Shown one piece after another: positions 8,655 through 17,543 of a DNA stretch of 45,321 bases. The position numbers and the translations under genes are program-made. Location of the stretch: contig JAAHHN010000027.1 in the NCBI GenBank assembly GCA_010672165.1, positions 1 through 45,321 on the forward strand, in the 5' to 3' direction. Position 1 is the first letter of the stretch. The number at the start of each line of letters is the position of its first letter. The notes beneath the pieces are model-generated. The model was not told where the DNA came from, searched no databases, and worked only from the letters and a program-made list of their open reading frames with translations. This DNA comes from Spirulina sp. SIO3F2 (GTDB taxonomy: Bacteria > Cyanobacteriota > Cyanobacteriia > Cyanobacteriales > Spirulinaceae).

Positions 8655-11015
8655 ATGCCTGACGACTTTACCGCCCTCAACCAAATGTTGCCCCCTCAGA
8701 ATCTAGAGGCTGAGGAATTAATTTTAGGAGGGGTGTTGCTTGACCCGGAAGGGATGGGGCGCGTAGCGGATATTATCAATCCGGAGGCGTTCTACGACAC
8801 GCTCCATAAGGATATTTACCGTGCCATGATCACATTGCACCGTCAGGGGCGTCCCACAGATCTAATGACAGTGACGAGTTGGCTGCAAGATCATGATTTG
8901 CTTGACAAAATCGGCGGGACGGCAAAATTAGCCCAGCTTGTGGAACGTACAGTCTCTGCGGTCAATATCGATCGCTACGCTGGCCTCATCATGGATAAGT
9001 TCGTGCGGCGGCAGCTTATTGGCGTGAGCTATGACATTGCGGGGCTGGGTTATGACACCACCCAAGAGTTAGAACAAGTTTTAGATCAGTCCGAGCAGAA
9101 AGTCTTTGCCTTGACCCAAGAACGCCCTCAACAGGGGTTAACTCCCATTTCTGACACCCTGGTTGATACCTTTAATACCCTAGAGAGCCTCCAGGAAAAG
9201 ACAGCACTCCCAGGTTTGAACTGTGGTTTTTATGATTTGGATGCGATGACCAGCGGGTTGCAGCGCTCTGATCTGATCATCTTGGCAGGGAGACCCTCGA
9301 TGGGCAAGTGTCTGGGTAAAGGAACCAAGGTGGTGATGTTTGATGGCACACTCAAAGCAGTTGAAAATATCCAAATCAATGATTTATTGATGGGAGCAGA
9401 TTCAAAACCTCGCCAAGTCCTGTCGTTGGCGAGAGGTCGGGAGATGATGTATTGGATTCGCCAGAAAAGGGGGATCGATTATCGAGTTAATGAAAGTCAC
9501 ATCCTATCCCTGAAAGCAAGCGGTAGCGAAGGGCGTAGGGTGCATGGCGAAATTGTGAATATTTCAGTCCGGGACTATCTCAATAAAAGCTCAAAATTTC
9601 AGCAGCGTCATAAAGGATATAAGGTCGAAGTGGATTTTTCTGCCCAAGCTGTCCCGATCGACCCCTACCTTTTAGGTCTGTGGCTAGGAGATGGAAAAGC
9701 AACCGATGGCCGCCATGTTATTTTTGGGCATAATAATATTGCTCAGGAAGTGATCGCGGAACTCCAAGCGATTGCTGTGAGAGATGGCTATCGACTTAGT
9801 CATAGCGATAATGGCGAGAAATGTGATGCTTGGACATTATGTGCTGGGCAGCATCAAGAAGGTCTTAAGCCCCAGCTCAGGCGGGTTGGACTGCTCGATG
9901 AGAAATTGATTCCGCTGTGCTATTTGGCGAACTCCAAAGCAGTTCGCTTAGAGTTACTAGCCGGGTTAATGGATTCAGATGGTTACTACTGTCGGGATAT
10001 GCAGTGTTTTGAAAACACGCAAAAACGTAGAAAGCTAGCTGAGCAAATCAAATTTCTTGCTGACAGCTTGGGGTTCAGAACAAGTCTAATTAGTAAAAAA
10101 GGTGTTATTAAAGACCGTGATTTTGTGGGGGACTATTGGCGGGTTAGGGTCTCAGGCAATCTGGAGATTATCCCCACCCGTATTAAATATAAACAGGCAA
10201 GAAAGTACGTCTCCAATCAAGATTGGCATGTCACAGGCATTACAGTAGAGCCGGATTGTGTTGATGATTATTATGGCTTTGAACTCGATGGCGATCGCTT
10301 GTTTCTTTTAGAGGATATGACGGTAACGCACAATACGGCGTTGGGTTTGGGCATTGCTGCCAATATCGCTAAGTTGCATCAGTTGCCGATCGCGGTTTTC
10401 AGTCTAGAAATGTCTAAGGAGCAGCTAACTCAACGCTTGTTGGCAGCAGAAGCGAATATTGAGAGCAATCGCCTCCGCTCAGGTAACATCACCACGGAAG
10501 AACTGGAGAAGGTAACAGACGCGATCGGCTCGTTGGCGGAATTGCCGATTTACATTGACGATACTGCGAGCCTGACGGTGATGCAAATGCGATCCCAGGT
10601 GCGGCGGCTCCAAGCAGAGCAGGGCGGACGTTTAGGGATGGTGTTGCTCGATTATTTACAGCTTATGGAAGGCGGTGGTGACAACCGGGTGCAGGAGCTT
10701 TCTAAAATTACGCGATCGCTCAAGGGTTTGGCACGGGAAGTGAATGCGCCCGTGATTGCGCTTTCGCAGTTGAGTCGGGGGGTGGAGTCGCGGACAAACA
10801 AACGACCCATGATGTCAGATCTTCGCGAATCCGGCTCGATCGAGCAAGATGCGGATCTGATTTTAATGTTGTATAGAGATGTTTACTATAATCCCGATTC
10901 ACCCGATCAAAATGCCGCAGAATTAATTCTTACGAAACATCGGAATGGCCCCACCGGAACAGTAAGGTTACTATTTCAACCAGAGCTGACCAAGTTTGAA
11001 AATTTAGCACTGTAG
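8655..11015 (+). CDS. dnaB: replicative DNA helicase DnaB interrupted by an intein
   Basis: The hexameric helicase that unwinds DNA at the replication fork. The 786-residue precursor consists of an N-extein (1-218: DnaB N-terminal domain, linker and Walker A start GRPSMGK), an intein (219-560) and a C-extein (561-786). The C-extein starts TALGLGIAAN and carries Walker B VLLDYLQLM, the RESGSIEQDAD segment and the KHRNGPTG end. Removing the intein gives a 444-residue helicase of normal length, with a P-loop GK|T that is whole only after splicing. The helicase therefore depends on protein splicing. The stop is seven bases before the lipoprotein gene. Confidence 0.95.
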   Translation: MPDDFTALNQMLPPQNLEAEELILGGVLLDPEGMGRVADIINPEAFYDTLHKDIYRAMITLHRQGRPTDLMTVTSWLQDHDLLDKIGGTAKLAQLVERTVSAVNIDRYAGLIMDKFVRRQLIGVSYDIAGLGYDTTQELEQVLDQSEQKVFALTQERPQQGLTPISDTLVDTFNTLESLQEKTALPGLNCGFYDLDAMTSGLQRSDLIILAGRPSMGKCLGKGTKVVMFDGTLKAVENIQINDLLMGADSKPRQVLSLARGREMMYWIRQKRGIDYRVNESHILSLKASGSEGRRVHGEIVNISVRDYLNKSSKFQQRHKGYKVEVDFSAQAVPIDPYLLGLWLGDGKATDGRHVIFGHNNIAQEVIAELQAIAVRDGYRLSHSDNGEKCDAWTLCAGQHQEGLKPQLRRVGLLDEKLIPLCYLANSKAVRLELLAGLMDSDGYYCRDMQCFENTQKRRKLAEQIKFLADSLGFRTSLISKKGVIKDRDFVGDYWRVRVSGNLEIIPTRIKYKQARKYVSNQDWHVTGITVEPDCVDDYYGFELDGDRLFLLEDMTVTHNTALGLGIAANIAKLHQLPIAVFSLEMSKEQLTQRLLAAEANIESNRLRSGNITTEELEKVTDAIGSLAELPIYIDDTASLTVMQMRSQVRRLQAEQGGRLGMVLLDYLQLMEGGGDNRVQELSKITRSLKGLAREVNAPVIALSQLSRGVESRTNKRPMMSDLRESGSIEQDADLILMLYRDVYYNPDSPDQNAAELILTKHRNGPTGTVRLLFQPELTKFENLAL
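9309..10334 (+). other. DnaB intein (342 aa) with LAGLIDADG-type homing endonuclease
   Basis: Block A begins with Cys (CLGKGTKVVMFDG) directly after GRPSMGK. The C-terminal block ends with VTHN before a Thr +1 nucleophile, the hallmarks of a class 1 intein. Two dodecapeptide-like motifs, LLGLWLGDG and LLAGLMDSDG, mark a LAGLIDADG homing endonuclease with both acidic residues in place, so it may still cut. The other well-known DnaB site (before SIEQDAD, used by the Synechocystis intein) is empty here. Confidence 0.95.
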
Positions 11016-11021
11016 ATGTAA

Positions 11022-11462
11022 ATGAAAAAAAGTCTAATCAACAGTGCTATCCTGCCCCTGATTTTCAGCCTATTGCTTACTGCCTGCGGAGAAACTAAAG
11101 ATGCAGCATATTCTGACTGGGTGGCTGCCCAAGAAGATGGGGCGATCGAACGAGGTTGGATTCCGAACTGGTTGCCGCGATCGAGCCAGAATCTCAAAGA
11201 AGCTCATGATTTGGATAGTAACGCAAGTATTTTAGCCTTGACGTTTTCTGAGGATGAAAACTGGCAAGTCCCCGATAGTTGTGAGCCAGCTCAAGAGGAA
11301 TTACCCGCACCAGGATTAAAACGAGTTTGGTGGCCGTCACGTTTGCACAAACGGCCAGATAGATATCTTGTTTTCTATGTGTGCCGTAAGTCAAAGACAA
11401 TTAGGCTAAAAACAAGCTATTTGGCAATTCAAGGGAATAAAATATATTTTTGGAGACCATAA
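11022..11462 (+). CDS. small lipoprotein of unknown function
   Basis: A 146-residue protein with a lipoprotein signal peptide: MKKS start, a hydrophobic stretch, and lipobox LTAC with Cys22, so it is expected to be lipid-anchored in the envelope after cleavage. The mature part is short, with paired Cys residues (DSCEPA and FYVCRKS), Trp/Pro motifs (GWIPNWLP, RVWWPSR) and a beta-type end (KIYFWRP). It follows dnaB by six bases, suggesting co-transcription or coupling. The motifs recall envelope proteins in cyanobacterial genomes, but I cannot name the family. Confidence 0.75.
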   Translation: MKKSLINSAILPLIFSLLLTACGETKDAAYSDWVAAQEDGAIERGWIPNWLPRSSQNLKEAHDLDSNASILALTFSEDENWQVPDSCEPAQEELPAPGLKRVWWPSRLHKRPDRYLVFYVCRKSKTIRLKTSYLAIQGNKIYFWRP

Positions 11463-11594
11463 GTTGTATGAGGATATTAGACCCGATAGGAAATTTGACA
11501 AGATCTAAAACATTCTTTTTGCTGTTAGTGGACGAGATCTGCTCTACGCAATATCCTAACTAACATGAGAAGTACTTCTCAAAAGTAATGCACA

Positions 11595-12926
11595 TCAGGG
11601 TGCTGGAGAAGAAAGGGTTTTAGTTGCTTGAAAAGCAGAAAGATTGATGTGACCAGCAAGCTCAGGATTGTAGTTGATAATCGCCTTATATTCTGAGAAC
11701 GTTTCTGGACGGGCATGTTCTTGACATTGTTGCCATTGCATCTCAGCTTGCTTAGAATCTGGGGAGGGCAGAGATTCATAAACCACCGCTTTTAAACAAT
11801 GTGCTAACCCTTGACCAGGATGTTCCTGCTCTAGCTCTTGTTCATGGGCGATCGCTTCATCTAACATCGCCAGCGCTGCATCATAACGCTCCTGCTTAAG
11901 ATAAACCCAGCCCAAGTTGCGGCGATAATGGGCCTGAAACTTCGTCGCATCGGATTCAGTCCGGACTAATCCCACATTGAGCATCACTTCAGCTTGAAGC
12001 AAATTGTCTTGATTGAGGTGGACACGCCCCAAGTTATTGAGGACATTAAACTGTCGTTCCTCAAATGCCTTAACGTAGTACGGAATAGCACTCGTATCAT
12101 CTCCTAAAGACTCACGGATAATCCCAAGAGAACGATAAACCTCCCCTGCACCTTTAATATTATTGGTTTGGGACAGTTCTAAAGCCTTTTCATAATAATA
12201 TTGAGCTTGCTTGAGATCTCCCTGTACATAAGACTGTTGGGCCTGATGCACAAACTTCTGAAAGTAGTAATCTGGCAAACGGGTTTGGGCAACATAAGCT
12301 CCAATAAATAAAAAGAGGGCAAGTGCTGCTGTAAACTCACTTTGGAAACGGCTGGGAATTCCCAGAAACTGCAGCAAGCGTTTCATGGACGAAACACTTT
12401 CATCTCCCTTGTTCGCTTGGGATGCAATCAAGGCGAGTAATCCCCCTGGACCGACCAAACCCAACGATTCAAGAAACCCTAAACCAGCTGAAAAAACGAT
12501 TGGAATTACAGCCACCATATTGGCAGCAAAGCCGGTCAAAAATGTTGCCGTCAGCAAGTTCCATAACCAGTCAAATTGATCCCAGGGATCGACGACTTCA
12601 GGGACTTGTGGGAACCACCACCAATGTTCGGCGGGTGGTGACACTGTTTGTTGCCACTGGTCAAATAAGCCTTGGCTGGCTAGTAGTTCTGGGTGGGCTC
12701 GTAGGTGTTGATCCTGAAGTGTAAGTTGCGCTAACTGCGAAGCAGGAACTGCTGTCGCCAAGGTGAGCTGGGCTTGCACCGTATCTCGCACCGTCAAGAT
12801 ATGGAGAATCTCATCAGGGGTCGGCGGTTGAGGGGCAGTGAGGACAGTGAGTGTTGTCTGATAGTCAGCGATCGCTTGGGTTAAGGAATTGTCGGGTTCA
12901 GAAGACAAGTGAGAACGCTCAGTCAT
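11595..12926 (-). CDS. membrane protein with TPR repeats
   Basis: About 443 residues from ATG at 12926 (a TTG six bases upstream is less likely). Residues 1-115 are soluble and helical, with a Trp-rich stretch (HWWWFPQVPEVVDPWDQF). Hydrophobic segments follow at about 120-175, and another membrane helix near residue 205 (FTAALALFLFIGAYVAQT). The C-terminal half has at least five tetratricopeptide repeats, e.g. AQQSYVQGDLKQAQYYYEKALEL (shortened: YVQGDLKQAQYYYEKAL), VLNNLGRVHL and LGWVYLKQERYDAALA. TPRs normally bind partner proteins. It lies downstream of glcD on the same strand, with a MITE copy between them. Partner unknown. Confidence 0.8.
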   Translation of the reverse strand: MTERSHLSSEPDNSLTQAIADYQTTLTVLTAPQPPTPDEILHILTVRDTVQAQLTLATAVPASQLAQLTLQDQHLRAHPELLASQGLFDQWQQTVSPPAEHWWWFPQVPEVVDPWDQFDWLWNLLTATFLTGFAANMVAVIPIVFSAGLGFLESLGLVGPGGLLALIASQANKGDESVSSMKRLLQFLGIPSRFQSEFTAALALFLFIGAYVAQTRLPDYYFQKFVHQAQQSYVQGDLKQAQYYYEKALELSQTNNIKGAGEVYRSLGIIRESLGDDTSAIPYYVKAFEERQFNVLNNLGRVHLNQDNLLQAEVMLNVGLVRTESDATKFQAHYRRNLGWVYLKQERYDAALAMLDEAIAHEQELEQEHPGQGLAHCLKAVVYESLPSPDSKQAEMQWQQCQEHARPETFSEYKAIINYNPELAGHINLSAFQATKTLSSPAP

Positions 12927-12991
12927 AATCAATACAGGAATATTTCAGAACAATATGGACATAAATTACGCTCCTTATCCTATCAGACCCG

Positions 12992-13118
12992 CTAGGGGCT
13001 GTCGTTAGTGAGATTTCCAAGCATTGCGATGATTGGACTTAAAGCCCCTTTTCCTGTTTTTGGGGTCGGGCTCTCTATCCCTTGTGAGACTTCTGGCATT
13101 AATTGACGACACGCCTAA
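12992..13118 (-). mobile_element. MITE-like element, copy 1
   Basis: Reverse-orientation copy of the ~130-bp dispersed element (see copies at 18548, 29120 and 35025). It is bounded by CTAG (12992-12995) and CTAA (13115-13118). The ends GGGCTGTCGTTAG and the complement of ACGACACGC are imperfect inverted repeats. The interior shares the conserved blocks 'aagggatagag.gcccgacc' and 'ggaaaaggggct' with the other copies. The terminal cta at 13115-13117 is the TAG stop codon of glcD. No ORF inside. Confidence 0.75.
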
Positions 13119-14593
13119 AACAAATCAGCTTTGCCGCGATGCTCAGGCGGAATTTGATTAATGCGATCGCCGCAAAACTTCGGTGATGGGAACAGCTTAT
13201 TGGGATTCGCCAAACCCTTGGGGTTAAATGCCTGGCGCACCCGTTGCATGGTTTCGAGATCCGTGGGGTTAAACATTTGAGGCATGTAGCAGTTTTTATC
13301 TGCCCCAATACCATGTTCACCAGAAAGTGAGCCGCCCGCTTCCACGCAGAGTCGCAAAATTTCTTCCCCGACCTGCTCCACATCAGCAAATGCTCCCGGC
13401 ACTGCCTCATCATAGAGAATTAGCGGATGAAGATTCCCATCCCCTGCATGAAAGACATTGGCGATTTGATAGCCAGAGCGATCGCTGAGCTCTTCAATCT
13501 CCCGTAAAACCCGAGCGAGCTGGGTGCGGGGTACAACCCCATCTTGGACAAAATAATTGGGACTCATCTGCCCAGCCGCCGCAAACGTTGCTTTGCGACC
13601 CTGCCACAGTTTTGAGCGGGTCTCAGCATCTTCTGCGATCGTAATCGTACGCGCCCCCTGCTCTCGACAGAGTTGAGACACCTGGGCAATATTGGTGGTT
13701 ACTTCCACCGCTGAACCATCCAGTTCTACCAGCAGAATCGCCCCCGCATCGCGGGGATAACAGCCCAGCGCCACTACATCTTCTACGGCATTGATACTGA
13801 GGTTGTCCATCATTTCCATCCCCGCTGGAATGATGCCGGCACCAATAATGGCAGTAACGGCCTGTCCTGCGGCTTCGATCGTGGCAAAGTCTGCCAGCAG
13901 TACTTGAATCGCCTCAGGGGTCTTGAGGATCTTTAATGTAACCTCAGTGGCAATTCCTAGGGTTCCTTCGGAACCAACAAAAATGCCTCGCAGGTCATAG
14001 CCCGGACTCTCCGGGACAGTTCCTCCCAATTCCACCACCTTACCCTCAGCCGTCACCACAGTTAGGGCGAGGACATGGTTGGTGGTAACGCCATATTTAA
14101 GGCAATGCACCCCACCGGAATTTTCTGCAACATTGCCCCCAATTGAGCAAATGATCTGGCTTGAGGGATCGGGAGCGTAGTAAAAGCCTGCACCGCTGAC
14201 TGCTTGAGTCACCCAGTTGTTGATCACCCCAGGTTGCACGACCACCTGCTGATTGTCCAGATCTAGCTTTAAGATGCGGTTCATCCGAGCCGTAACAATC
14301 AAAACACCATTGCCATCAGGCAAAGCCCCTCCGGAAAGTCCCGTACCTGCACCCCGTGCCACCCAGGGCAAGGCGAGGCGATCGCACAATTGCACCACCG
14401 CCGCCACCTCAGTTGTGGTGCTGGGTAAAACGACCAACGCAGGTCGCTCTCGATAGGCGGCTAGACCATCACATTCATACGTGAGCAATTCTTCTTTCCG
14501 ACGGATCACTTTATCTGGCCCCAGCAAGGTTACAAAGGCCTGAACCGTTTCAGGATTAGTAGGAGAAGTCTTAGGAGCCAACGCAACCGTCAT
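13115..14593 (-). CDS. glcD: glycolate oxidase/dehydrogenase FAD subunit GlcD
   Basis: An FAD-linked oxidase (PCMH-type FAD domain plus FAD-oxidase C-terminal domain) that oxidises glycolate to glyoxylate in the photorespiratory pathway of cyanobacteria. Its 492 residues match the family length. Visible marks: ALVVLPSTTTEV, the FAD-pyrophosphate loop ARGAGTGLSGGA (about residues 78-90), SIGGNVAENSGG, FVGSEGTLGI, HAGDGNLHP and SGEHGIG near the end. No signal peptide or iron-sulphur motif, so partners GlcE/GlcF would be elsewhere. The TAG stop is formed by the terminal bases of MITE copy 1. A D-lactate dehydrogenase role is possible, as the families overlap. Confidence 0.9.
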   Translation of the reverse strand: MTVALAPKTSPTNPETVQAFVTLLGPDKVIRRKEELLTYECDGLAAYRERPALVVLPSTTTEVAAVVQLCDRLALPWVARGAGTGLSGGALPDGNGVLIVTARMNRILKLDLDNQQVVVQPGVINNWVTQAVSGAGFYYAPDPSSQIICSIGGNVAENSGGVHCLKYGVTTNHVLALTVVTAEGKVVELGGTVPESPGYDLRGIFVGSEGTLGIATEVTLKILKTPEAIQVLLADFATIEAAGQAVTAIIGAGIIPAGMEMMDNLSINAVEDVVALGCYPRDAGAILLVELDGSAVEVTTNIAQVSQLCREQGARTITIAEDAETRSKLWQGRKATFAAAGQMSPNYFVQDGVVPRTQLARVLREIEELSDRSGYQIANVFHAGDGNLHPLILYDEAVPGAFADVEQVGEEILRLCVEAGGSLSGEHGIGADKNCYMPQMFNPTDLETMQRVRQAFNPKGLANPNKLFPSPKFCGDRINQIPPEHRGKADLF

Positions 14594-15073
14594 AAAAATG
14601 TGAAGAGAACATAGAGTGTGTTACTGGCACTATCCTAAAAGCCTTTGGGGTCGGGTGGCAAAGCCCCTGAACCAATAACGTATCAGGCGTTATGAACTTT
14701 TCTTCAGCAAAGTTTTGACGCTTATGACAATAGCCTCTGAACTTTAAAGATAATAGCGCTTGCTCTACCTTCTCGTAAAATCTACACAGTTCGTCTGTTC
14801 CACAGATTAAGATAGGAGAGTTGTCAGCCAATGGCATACTGGTATCTTAAGTGCTTACCGATGCCTCAAAGTGCTTGGGGCAGTCTTGCACTTAATTGAG
14901 CAGTTCCGAAATGAGACTCTGTACAATTTAATTTATGCTGAGCGAGAGCGATTGACAATAATTCTACGTATTGTGTTATTCAACTAGGTTCTCCTACTAT
15001 TCAGTGGAAAATCTCCACAATCAACATCATTGCATCATTATCTTCATCTGGGCTAATTTTTGTAGGCTGAAAT
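14594..15073. other. intergenic region, 480 bp, divergent promoters expected
   Basis: Separates glcD (minus) from the NACHT gene (plus). A short open frame at 14571-14837 on the minus strand overlaps the glcD start, lacks family resemblance and is not called. The right half is A+T-rich and probably contains promoters for both sides; only the TTGACA at 14952 stands out. Confidence 0.5.
14952..14980 (+). promoter_or_regulatory. possible promoter for the NACHT gene
   Basis: A perfect -35 hexamer TTGACA at 14952-14957 is followed at 17-18 bases by a poor -10 (gttatt/ttattc at 14975-14981). It lies about 95 bases before the ATG at 15074. Only the -35 is convincing. Confidence 0.25.
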
Positions 15074-17446
15074 ATGGCGGATCACGTACAGCAATTGCTT
15101 CGGGCTTCAATCTGGGGAGTGGAACAGGCTAAATCCGTTTGCCTTAGCTCAACCCAGAAAGTGAACCAGCTCCGCGATCTACAGATTTCTCGAGCAACGA
15201 TGCAGCAATTTCTAACTGGCCAGCCCGTGTCTGAAGAAGTGTTTCAGCAAATCTGCCAAACACTCGAATTAAATTGGGAAGATGTTGCCGAACCGCCCGA
15301 CGATGTGTTGCCAGAGTCAGAGCCGATTGACAATGCGAAAGTCTCCCTACCCGAAAATCCCTTATGGCTGGAACTGCGTTATCAAATGAGTCGTCAGGTG
15401 CTCGAACAATACCAGTTTCTTCAGCTCCTGAATCAAGAACTCATTCCCCTTGAACAACTTCAATTTGAAGTTTACCTCCTTAAAGGATTACCTCGAGATA
15501 TTTATGTTAACCTGAATAGCTATTTAGAGCAATTTGATCAAAGACAAGAGTTTGAACGATTTGGCTTGGGTGAACGTCAAGAACGCCATGCAGCTTTACA
15601 TATTGTTCAGCGTTACAAGCGACTACTTCTGCTCGGTCAACCTGCTTCTGGCAAAAGTCTATTTCTGCGACGTTTAGCTGTTTCTTGTGCGAAAGGTGAG
15701 TCGTTTGTAAACTTTATCCCGGTATTGATCAACTTACGGGACTATCATCAAGAATTTTTAGAACAACCGAATGCAATTGAATCGATCATCCAAAAGATTC
15801 TCGATCTAGAGACTCTTGAAATTACTCAAAGTCTTTTGGAAAGGGGGCACTTTATGATTCTGGTTGACGATTTGGACCGTATTGCAATGCAGGCACGTCG
15901 TAATATCCAATTTCAGTTGCGAATTTTTGCCCAACGTTATTACCAGAATCGCTTTGTTGCGGCTTGTCGAACTCAAGTTACGGATTATACATTCCCAACC
16001 TTTCGAAAAATTGAGCTTGCCCCCCTCAATAAAGTTCAAATTGAAACTTTTATCCAAACCTGGTTTCAAGAGGCTGAGGCAAATTCTCCGGTAGCAACCA
16101 GTGGTCTGGCTCAGCAACTGATGGCAGAGTTGCAGTTTCCTAAAAACAAGCGCTTTGCCCATTGGGCAAGCCGCCCCATGATTCTGCACTTGCTCTGTTG
16201 GATCTTCCAATATTTGGGGCATTTACCCAGAAGTCAGTTTAGTCTTTATGAATTGGGGATTACTCGGATTTTGGAATTATGGAAACCCAATAAGAATCCA
16301 GATTATGAACCGACAATTTATGCGGAGTTGAATTTGTATGAGCGCTATCGTCTCTTAAGCTATATTGCGGTTCAAACCTTTGAAACCAAAGAAATATTTT
16401 TTAACCTCAAAAAAGCCAAACAATATATCGGTTCATATCTTAAAAGTTTACCGAGTTTTACGACGGGACGGAAAACACTGGCACAATATTCTGCTTTGGT
16501 CTTAGCAGAAATTGAAGAACAGCACGGATTGATTTTTGAGCGTACCCAGGGACTCTACACCTTTGAGAGTATCAGTGTACATGAGTTTTTGATTGGCCAT
16601 TATTTACTTAAGAATTTTGACCCCAATAATCTCTACCATACCTTGGAAACACCAATTCCACGGCCCTGGTATAAACTTTTTTCAAGTTTAACTCAAGAGA
16701 TGGAGCATATTGATGACTTCTTGTTACATGTCAAGCACAAAATCGATCAAATTGTTGCCAAGGACAAGAAGGTGCAGATTTTTCTGTCTTGGATTAACCA
16801 AAAATCTATTTTAGTTAAAGTTCCCTACCGCATTACGGCAGTGCGTGCTTTTTACTTTTCTCAGGCGATCGACCACCTATTTGACCCCCGGATTTCGAAT
16901 CCGATTGATTTTTCTCATGCGGTAAATCGGGCTCTGCGCTCATCTCTCCATGACTGGTCACTAGCCTGCATGCTCGATCGCGATCTCGACTATGCGTTTA
17001 ATCACAATGTTATTGAGGAGTTGCATATTGAATTTGTGGTGGATCTGATTTTGAACTGCTTATTGGTCACATTGGCCCATGATTTGACGCTATTTATGAC
17101 CTATGCCGAAGATCGCCGCCTCGAAATTGATCCAGAACTGAAAGATGTACTCTATCGTCTCAAGCAAGAAATTCCACGTCGGAACAGCCCCAGTTATGAG
17201 AAATGGTGGCGAGAACATTGCCAAACTTGGACTAAGAAATTGCGGCTGATTATTATTGAACATCGTAACATTGGCTATGATTGGCAGTTTAATAAGGAAC
17301 AACGCGCACTATTGCGGCAATATTACAATGCCAATAAATTATTAGTAGAATGTCTAAGCAATATGAGAATAGAGCCACAAACTGCTCAAGAAATTGAGGA
17401 AATGCTCCTCATGCCCACAATGGAAATTAAAAATCGCTTTGTTTAA
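15074..17446 (+). CDS. NACHT-domain STAND NTPase with HTH-like N-terminus
   Basis: A 790-residue signal-transduction NTPase. Residues 1-75 form a small helical domain (QLRDLQISRATMQQFLTGQ, then LELNWEDVAE) resembling the HTH-like module found before NACHT domains in cyanobacteria. The NACHT has Walker A GQPASGKS (188-195), a hydrophobic strand FIPVLINLRDY, Walker B FMILVDDLD (260-268) and a sensor-type arginine in FVAACRTQ. A winged-helix/helical region follows, with SVHEFLIGHYLL near residue 500. The C-terminal ~60 residues (RALLRQYYNANKLLVECL, IEEMLLMP) match the short helical end seen on many such proteins. No effector domain is obvious. Bacterial NACHT proteins include anti-phage systems; a defence role here is inference. 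Confidence 0.85.
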   Translation: MADHVQQLLRASIWGVEQAKSVCLSSTQKVNQLRDLQISRATMQQFLTGQPVSEEVFQQICQTLELNWEDVAEPPDDVLPESEPIDNAKVSLPENPLWLELRYQMSRQVLEQYQFLQLLNQELIPLEQLQFEVYLLKGLPRDIYVNLNSYLEQFDQRQEFERFGLGERQERHAALHIVQRYKRLLLLGQPASGKSLFLRRLAVSCAKGESFVNFIPVLINLRDYHQEFLEQPNAIESIIQKILDLETLEITQSLLERGHFMILVDDLDRIAMQARRNIQFQLRIFAQRYYQNRFVAACRTQVTDYTFPTFRKIELAPLNKVQIETFIQTWFQEAEANSPVATSGLAQQLMAELQFPKNKRFAHWASRPMILHLLCWIFQYLGHLPRSQFSLYELGITRILELWKPNKNPDYEPTIYAELNLYERYRLLSYIAVQTFETKEIFFNLKKAKQYIGSYLKSLPSFTTGRKTLAQYSALVLAEIEEQHGLIFERTQGLYTFESISVHEFLIGHYLLKNFDPNNLYHTLETPIPRPWYKLFSSLTQEMEHIDDFLLHVKHKIDQIVAKDKKVQIFLSWINQKSILVKVPYRITAVRAFYFSQAIDHLFDPRISNPIDFSHAVNRALRSSLHDWSLACMLDRDLDYAFNHNVIEELHIEFVVDLILNCLLVTLAHDLTLFMTYAEDRRLEIDPELKDVLYRLKQEIPRRNSPSYEKWWREHCQTWTKKLRLIIIEHRNIGYDWQFNKEQRALLRQYYNANKLLVECLSNMRIEPQTAQEIEEMLLMPTMEIKNRFV

Positions 17447-17543
17447 GTTGGCTGTTACGAGAGCCAGAAATATTGATCGTCTAGGACAACTAACTAGCGA
17501 TGGTCTACACTGCTGCTTATAGCATCCACTAAATTACGATTTA

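Noticed and set aside
11567-11580. Palindrome gagaagtacttctc as a terminator for the lipoprotein or TPR gene.
   Set aside because: No T run on either strand, so termination is unsupported.
14571-14837. Minus-strand open frame of 88 residues overlapping the glcD start.
   Set aside because: No ribosome site or family resemblance, and most of it is intergenic or overlaps glcD.
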